From assembly GCA_947627465.1 (NCBI GenBank), contig CANQWD010000017.1:1-53104 (forward strand): 53,104 bases of DNA, read 5' to 3'. The notes under the pieces are model-generated. The model saw nothing but the letters and a program-made list of their open reading frames with translations, was not told the origin of the DNA and made no database searches. The position numbers were made by a program, and so were the translations under genes. The stretch comes from an uncultured Clostridia bacterium. GTDB taxonomy: Bacteria > Bacillota > Clostridia > Oscillospirales > Ruminococcaceae. Shown here in pieces: positions 48,430 to 53,104 of this stretch. The first letter of the stretch is position 1, and each line of letters opens with the position of its first letter.

Positions 48430-50169
48430 TTGAAAAAGAAACTTATTACCGTTACCGCGGCTTTAATGGCGGCTGTGCAGATATTTACGGCAACCGCATA
48501 CGCCGACAGCTTTTCGGACGCGGCTCAGAGCGCGGCGGCGGAAGAAGCGTTTGCGGCTGTTGACGACGTGCCGCTTAAGGCTTCAAGCGTGGCGTTTACA
48601 TCCGAGAACAGTCTGCCCGAGGGAGAGTTAAACAACGAGGAAGCCGAGGAACGCTTTTTGGAGAATTTGATGTATGAGGATACGTCCGTCAACAACAGCA
48701 TCAATCTCAGGGGCGCTTCTTATGGAAAAGGTTCCCTTACTTCCAAGCAGAAAAAGCTTTACGACGCTTTTTTGCCCGAGCTGAAAAAAGCCGCTTTGGG
48801 TAAGAGAAGCAACGCGATATTTACGTTGAAGGTCTCCGGATACAGCTCATTTTATACGCTGAACGCCGACTTTAAGGCTGCGCTTATCGCGGCAGGGCGT
48901 GATTATCCCGAATATCTTTATTGGTTCGCAAGCAGATGGTCAACAAGCGCCAATTACGCTCTGACGTCTTTTTCCGCAAAGCTTGTGGTATCCAAGCCCT
49001 ACGCGGCTTCAAACGACTCTTATAAATTAAATAAGACTAAGATCACAAAGGCTCAGACCGCGCTGAACAACGCGAAGAAATTCGCGAAGAAGTGCGCCTC
49101 GCTTCCCGATTACAAGAAAGTCTACGCGTTCTGCGATGAGATCTGCAGATTGAACGTATATGACACGAGCGCAGTTGATAAGTACAATGCAAACAGCCAA
49201 TATCCCACAACAAACTGCAACCCGTGGAATATAATCAGTGTTTTTGATAACGATCCCAAAACGAACGTTGTGTGCGAGGGCTACTCAAAATGCATGCAGT
49301 ATCTTTGCGAATTGAGCGGCATTAAGTGCTACATAGCAACAAGTTATTCTCACATGTGGAATATAGTCGTTTTGGACGGCAAGAGCTATCACGTTGACGT
49401 TACATTTGCGGATACCGGCACGGGCGATAATCTTTCTCTCGTAAAGAAATATCATCCGTTTGTGCTTAAAGGCGCGTCGTCAAGCACGGCAAGCTATGTC
49501 AATGTTCCTTTCAAGGTTCCCGGATACGTGACTCAAACGACAAGCTACTATTATGACACCGACACCACGAGCATGCTTTCCGCGAAGATCCGCAAGGTCT
49601 CCACAAAGGATTACAAGCCCGTGACTGTTCAGGCGGTCAAAAACTTTAAGGCGGTATCCTCGCCCAGAAGCGTAAAGCTTACTTGGAGCAAGAACAGCAC
49701 TGCGGATAAGTACAGAATTTTCTATTCTTCCAACAACGGAAAAACATGGAAAACCGTTGCTACCACAAAGAATAATAAAGTATTGTCATACACAGTTAAG
49801 GATCTGAAAAACCTTACAAAGTACACGTTCCGCATTCAGGCTTTAAAAGGTTCAAATAAAAGTAAATACACCACGGTGAACGCGACGACAAAGCTTTCCG
49901 CAGTGGCGGGTCTTAAGGCGAAGGCGGGCAAAACCAACGTACAGCTGAGCTGGAAACGCAACACTTCCGCGAGTAAGTATGTGATCTATTGTTCCGCAAA
50001 CGGCGGTAAGTCGTGGAAAAAGCTTGCGACTACAAAAAACAACAGCGTTGTGTCTTATAACGCAAAAAAACTTAAAGCAAACACCAATTACGTTTTCCGT
50101 ATTCAGTCCGTAAAGGGCAATTATAAGAGCGGTTATTCACAGGTCAAGGTTAAAACCGCCAAGAAGTAA
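48430..50169 (+). CDS. Secreted transglutaminase-like protein with two FN3 domains
   Basis: A protein of 579 residues. The signal peptide (about 1-25, ending AYA) is followed by a variable region. A transglutaminase/protease-fold core lies at about 215-330, with the expected triad: Cys in VVCEGYSKCMQYLC, His in SHMWNIVV and Asp in YHVDVTFAD. Two FN3 domains (about 400-490 and 493-579) end the protein and resemble those of the giant protein next door. The core could cross-link, deamidate or cleave peptides; which is unknown. TTG at 48430 follows AGGAGG with eight-base spacing. Confidence 0.88.
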   Translation: MKKKLITVTAALMAAVQIFTATAYADSFSDAAQSAAAEEAFAAVDDVPLKASSVAFTSENSLPEGELNNEEAEERFLENLMYEDTSVNNSINLRGASYGKGSLTSKQKKLYDAFLPELKKAALGKRSNAIFTLKVSGYSSFYTLNADFKAALIAAGRDYPEYLYWFASRWSTSANYALTSFSAKLVVSKPYAASNDSYKLNKTKITKAQTALNNAKKFAKKCASLPDYKKVYAFCDEICRLNVYDTSAVDKYNANSQYPTTNCNPWNIISVFDNDPKTNVVCEGYSKCMQYLCELSGIKCYIATSYSHMWNIVVLDGKSYHVDVTFADTGTGDNLSLVKKYHPFVLKGASSSTASYVNVPFKVPGYVTQTTSYYYDTDTTSMLSAKIRKVSTKDYKPVTVQAVKNFKAVSSPRSVKLTWSKNSTADKYRIFYSSNNGKTWKTVATTKNNKVLSYTVKDLKNLTKYTFRIQALKGSNKSKYTTVNATTKLSAVAGLKAKAGKTNVQLSWKRNTSASKYVIYCSANGGKSWKKLATTKNNSVVSYNAKKLKANTNYVFRIQSVKGNYKSGYSQVKVKTAKK

Positions 50170-50190
50170 ATTGCGTTAAAACAAATAACG

Positions 50191-50241
50191 GCGGCTTGCC
50201 GAGAAGCGTGATAGCTTTCGGCGAGCCGCTTTTGTTTTTTT
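50191..50241 (+). terminator. Strong terminator after the transglutaminase-like gene
   Basis: Stem GCGGCTTGCCGAGAAGC / GCTTTCGGCGAGCCGC with a small loop GTGATA, followed by TTTTGTTTTTTTG. Confidence 0.92.
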
Positions 50242-50242
50242 G

Positions 50243-50271
50243 TTGACTTTTTTTGAAAATTATGGTATAAT
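50243..50271 (+). promoter_or_regulatory. Promoter of the flavin reductase-ung operon
   Basis: TTGACT (50243-50248), 17-nt spacer, TATAAT (50266-50271), immediately after the preceding terminator. Confidence 0.75.
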
Positions 50272-50298
50272 AAACGCAGGGCGTTTATTATACGCTTA

Positions 50299-50346
50299 TG
50301 TCCACGCGCATACGCTCACTTCGTTCGCTCCGCGCGGTAATGGACA
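50299..50346 (+). repeat. Small palindromic insert in the leader of the flavin reductase gene
   Basis: TGTCCA...TGGACA (50299-50304 with 50341-50346) encloses CGCGC...GCGCG and ACGCTCACTTCGTTCGCT. It is a compact hairpin of 48 bases, like small repeats of Firmicutes genomes. It stands just before the leader motif that is shared with the window start. Confidence 0.55.
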
Positions 50347-50348
50347 AC

Positions 50349-50375
50349 GCAACAAACTTACAGCGAGAACGTTAT
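50349..50375 (+). promoter_or_regulatory. Leader sequence shared with 168-196
   Basis: GCAACAAACTTACAGCGA followed by GAACGTTAT. It differs from the copy near the window start by one base over about 26. Both lie in 5' leaders after a promoter. Confidence 0.4.
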
Positions 50376-50405
50376 CGGTTATTTATGGAAAAGAGGCAAT
50401 TATAT

Positions 50406-51026
50406 ATGTCAAAGGTAACTTGGAAAGGCGGCACGCTTTTAGCGCCGGTGCCCGCCGTATTGGTTTCGTGCGGTACCGTGGAGGCTCCCGCCGCTCTCAC
50501 TATCGCGTGGACGGGAACAATAAACTCCGACCCGCCCAGATTGTATATCTCCGTGCGGCGCGAACGCAACTCATACGAGATAATCAAAAATTCGGGCGAG
50601 TTTTGCGTGAATATGATGCCGTCGACCGCGGTCAGGACGTTGGATTACTGCGGTATCAAGTCGGGAAAAAACGAAAACAAGCTCGAAAAGCGCAAGCTTA
50701 CCGCGCTTCCGTGCACGAAGATCTCCGCTCCGATGATAGCGCAAAGCAGGATATCTTTGGAATGCAAGGTGTTCGACGTTTTGCCGCAGGGTTCGCACGA
50801 TATGTTTTTGGCGGATATTCTCGCCGTAAACATTGACGAGGATCTGATAGACGAAAAGGGCAGGCTTATGATCGAACAGGCGGGGCTTCTCGCATACGCG
50901 CACGGCACGTATTTTGCGCTCGGCAAGAAAATAGGCAGCTTCGGATTTTCCACGAAGCAAAAACGCGGCAAAGAGGTCGCGAGGAAAAACCCGAAGAAGA
51001 AAAAACCGACAAAAGGAAATAAATAA
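50406..51026 (+). CDS. Flavin reductase-like FMN-binding protein
   Basis: A protein of about 206 residues of the flavin reductase-like (DIM6/NTAB) family. Typical features are LLAPVPAVLVSCG near the N-terminus, LTIAWTGTINSDPPRLYISVR, the NSGEFCVNMMP strand and HDMFLADILAVNID. It probably binds FMN and acts as an oxidoreductase with an unknown partner. The last ~25 residues are a basic tail (RKNPKKKKPTKGNK). ATG at 50406 has AAGAGG upstream; the longer frame lies in the leader repeat. It overlaps ung by one base (TAATG). Confidence 0.87.
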   Translation: MSKVTWKGGTLLAPVPAVLVSCGTVEAPAALTIAWTGTINSDPPRLYISVRRERNSYEIIKNSGEFCVNMMPSTAVRTLDYCGIKSGKNENKLEKRKLTALPCTKISAPMIAQSRISLECKVFDVLPQGSHDMFLADILAVNIDEDLIDEKGRLMIEQAGLLAYAHGTYFALGKKIGSFGFSTKQKRGKEVARKNPKKKKPTKGNK

Positions 51027-51694
51027 TGGTAAATATAGGTAACGATTGGGACGCGCTGCTCGCTGATGAATTCAAAAAGGACTACTACTTGCAGCTGCGG
51101 CAGTTTTTGATCTCGGAATATAAAACACAGACGATCTATCCGCCGATGAACGATATATTCAACGCGCTGAAAGCCACGCCTTACGCAGGCGTAAAAGCCG
51201 TAATTCTCGGACAGGATCCTTATCACGGCGCGGGACAGGCGCACGGAATGTGCTTTTCCGTAAAAAAAGGCACTCCTCCGCCGCCCTCTTTGCAGAATAT
51301 ATTCAAGGAGATACACGACGAATTGGGGCTGCCTATTCCTCCGCACGGCGAACTTACGGCTTGGGCGCAAAACGGCGTTCTTTTGCTGAACACCGTGCTT
51401 ACCGTGCGCGAGGGACAGGCAAACTCCCACCGCGGCAAGGGCTGGGAGCTTCTTACCGACCGCGTTATAGAGCTTCTTGATAAGCGCGAGACCCCGATCG
51501 TTTTTTTGCTGTGGGGAGGGAACGCGCGCGCAAAGCACAAGCTTATTACCGATCCGAAGCATCTGGTTTTGGAGTGCGCACACCCAAGCCCGCTTTCGGC
51601 GTACAACGGATTTTTCGGCTGCGGTCATTTCATAAAGGCGAACGAGTTCTTGAAAAACAACGGGATAGAGCCGATCGATTGGAGAATTACATAA
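51026..51694 (+). CDS. ung: Uracil-DNA glycosylase, family 1
   Basis: A base-excision repair enzyme of 222 residues that removes uracil from DNA. Family-1 motifs are complete: the water-activating GQDPYHG with catalytic Asp, the NTVLTV uracil pocket, LLWGGNA and the HPSPLSAYNGFFGC minor-groove loop with catalytic His. Its start overlaps the stop of the flavin protein gene. Confidence 0.96.
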   Translation: MVNIGNDWDALLADEFKKDYYLQLRQFLISEYKTQTIYPPMNDIFNALKATPYAGVKAVILGQDPYHGAGQAHGMCFSVKKGTPPPPSLQNIFKEIHDELGLPIPPHGELTAWAQNGVLLLNTVLTVREGQANSHRGKGWELLTDRVIELLDKRETPIVFLLWGGNARAKHKLITDPKHLVLECAHPSPLSAYNGFFGCGHFIKANEFLKNNGIEPIDWRIT

Positions 51695-51695
51695 A

Positions 51696-52847
51696 ATGCT
51701 TGAATACTGCGTTTGTCCAAAGTGCGAACGAATGATAATGCTCGACAGCGATTTTGACAGCGGATTTTGCTGCTGCTGCGGTACGCATATTTTATACAGC
51801 GAAGCCCGCGAGGAACTGCTGAACGGTATGCGCGCGTCTATTCCGGACGAGTTTGCTCTGGAAGCGGAGCTTTCAGAACTTATCGACGAGGATGACGCTT
51901 CGGAAAACGTCTATGGATTGGACGAGTGTAAGGAAAAACGCGCGGCGGCGCAGGAGTTTCTCGGAAAATGGGATTTCGGCGGCGCGTTCAAGGCGTTCTC
52001 CGAAGCTCTGGACTGGTATCCGAACGACTTTGAGTCGCGCTGCGGCTTGATGATCTCGGGTATTCTGCGACTTAAGGATACCGAAAACTGGGAGCGGTAT
52101 CTTTCGGAGTGCATAGACAAAATACGCTCGCAAAGCGATTGGAATATGGCTCAGGAAGCCTTGAGATACGCGCTTGATGTGATAAAGAAGTTTCTCTCCA
52201 AGGGCGGGCGGTACGTTTCTCCGAGCTATACCGTCGGATTTTTCGAGAGAGTGACGCAGAGTTTTCCCGTCTTGAAACAGACCGCCGCCGAGATCCTCGC
52301 GCACTGTCTGAATATAGAAAACGCGCCGTTTACGGACGCGGCGCGGCTCGACCACGAAACGACAAGATTTGCCGTGGGAAGCTGCCCTGCCGAGCCGGAT
52401 AAAAATCTTCGGCGCGGAATGCTTGTTGTAATGCGCTGTCATTGCGACAGCCGCGTTAAGGAATCGCTATGCAGAGCCTTGTATGTTTACGACCGCACGG
52501 TGTGGCTGAAAGCTCATGATATGGCTCGGATAAACGACGCAATAGATCTTTGCGAAGCCGTTACGAGCGGCGAATTTCCGCCCGCGGACGTTAAGATGGT
52601 TTTGAACGCGATCTACGATTTTCTGATGATGGGCGGTTTGGAACAGAACACCACCGAACGCGAAAAGCTGATGTTTTTGTCTACCGTTTACACGTTTGAG
52701 CAAATTCGGCGAATGAACCGTTTTTTCGGCGGTTTTTTGTTCTACAATAAACTTTACGCGGAAATTTACCTAAAACAGCGCGGAGCATCGCTCATTTCTT
52801 CGGAATACAAGAAGATCCAAGCGAAGATCGATCAGTTGTCCGATTGA
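51696..52847 (+). CDS. Zinc-ribbon protein of unknown function
   Basis: A protein of 383 residues. The N-terminal ribbon CVCPKCERMIMLDSDFDSGF then CCCCG (about 6-32) should bind zinc. An acidic stretch follows (ELSELIDEDDASE), then a helical region resembling TPR units (AAAQEFLGKWDFGGAFKAFSE, ALDWYPNDFESRCGLM). There is no signal peptide or membrane segment. It starts one base after the ung stop. The ribbon-plus-TPR layout recalls scaffolding proteins, but I cannot assign a role. Confidence 0.82.
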   Translation: MLEYCVCPKCERMIMLDSDFDSGFCCCCGTHILYSEAREELLNGMRASIPDEFALEAELSELIDEDDASENVYGLDECKEKRAAAQEFLGKWDFGGAFKAFSEALDWYPNDFESRCGLMISGILRLKDTENWERYLSECIDKIRSQSDWNMAQEALRYALDVIKKFLSKGGRYVSPSYTVGFFERVTQSFPVLKQTAAEILAHCLNIENAPFTDAARLDHETTRFAVGSCPAEPDKNLRRGMLVVMRCHCDSRVKESLCRALYVYDRTVWLKAHDMARINDAIDLCEAVTSGEFPPADVKMVLNAIYDFLMMGGLEQNTTEREKLMFLSTVYTFEQIRRMNRFFGGFLFYNKLYAEIYLKQRGASLISSEYKKIQAKIDQLSD

Positions 52848-52855
52848 GATGATAC

Positions 52856-53047
52856 TAGGGCGTGTTCACATTACCGCTCAACGCCCGTCTTGCGGCGAAT
52901 TTAGCGTTTTGCGCGTAGCGCATAATGCGCGCATTAACTTCGTCAAAAATCCTTGAAATACATACAGTATGTCTGCGGATTTTTTCCTCGTTTTGCGAAA
53001 AAATCGCTTCGCAATCCGAGCATTTCGGGTAATGTGAACACGCCCTA
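52856..53047. repeat. Family-3 miniature inverted repeat
   Basis: An element of 192 bp with perfect 20-bp terminal inverted repeats: TAGGGCGTGTTCACATTACC at the left and its complement at the right. The interior has no open frame of interest. If TA is the duplicated target, the ends would be GGGCGTGTTCAC, but this cannot be settled from one copy. The remaining bases 53048-53104 hold nothing recognisable. Confidence 0.85.
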
Positions 53048-53104
53048 ATTCCAAAGCGACGTATAGACATTTATTTGCTATCGCGCACCTGTCATCACGT
53101 CAAA

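Noticed and set aside
50240-50836. A 198-codon plus-strand open frame
   Set aside because: It overlaps the flavin reductase-like gene in another frame and begins at the promoter region; no features support it.

Overview
The window looks like chromosome from a Gram-positive anaerobe of the class Clostridia, probably a gut Oscillospiraceae/Ruminococcaceae-type organism. The evidence is T-box leaders, a GatCAB amidotransferase operon, a split ferredoxin-linked glutamate synthase with an ANTAR regulator, a BspA-type leucine-rich repeat surface protein, strong Shine-Dalgarno sites, TTG/GTG starts and many lipoprotein signals. The species assignment is inference. I see no rRNA, tRNA, CRISPR array, phage gene or transposase.

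Layout. 1-443: two copies of a palindromic miniature repeat (family 1) ahead of an orphan OmpR-type response regulator. 1225-5332: one ABC ATPase and four overlapping, paralogous permease genes. 5578-6942: a PnuC-like transporter with a structured leader, convergent with a ThrH-like phosphatase. 7220-8887: a secreted fibronectin-III protein and a membrane-tethered XRE regulator with tandem inverted repeats upstream. 9051-12015: a proline-type T-box ahead of an alpha/beta hydrolase and proS. 12110-15436: a DUF1540 peptide, a Na+/amino-acid symporter and an AI-2E family permease. 15529-16639: another family-1 repeat and a three-gene operon of small unknown proteins, the last lacking a normal start codon. 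16822-18606: phosphodiesterase, biotin ligase and CYTH protein. 18648-21201: a promoter, a second miniature repeat family, a cysteine-type T-box, then cysE-cysS. 21223-23908: three tandem cyclophilin lipoproteins. 24032-25777: a FIST-GGDEF protein. 25825-29845 (minus): gatC-gatA-gatB and a membrane protein. 30018-33310: a DUF4097-like lipoprotein, a MerR regulator whose 3' end is made of a family-1 repeat, a small membrane protein and a D,D-carboxypeptidase. 33664-39547: the split glutamate synthase operon and an ANTAR protein. 39677-42628: a CAP-domain lipoprotein, PlsC and a lipid kinase. 43094-50169: a giant LRR/FN3 protein and a transglutaminase/FN3 protein. 50406-52847: flavin reductase-like protein, uracil-DNA glycosylase and a zinc-ribbon protein. 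52856-53047: a third miniature inverted repeat family.

Common threads. Amino-acid supply is controlled at the RNA level: T-boxes for proline and cysteine, and probably an ANTAR protein for glutamate synthase. Three secreted proteins share one lineage of FN3 module and probably form part of the surface or secreted apparatus. At least three families of non-coding palindromic repeats, plus AT-rich inverted repeats, sit in leaders and at gene ends. They appear to have supplied stop codons to two genes and to have entered the leader of the cysteine operon.
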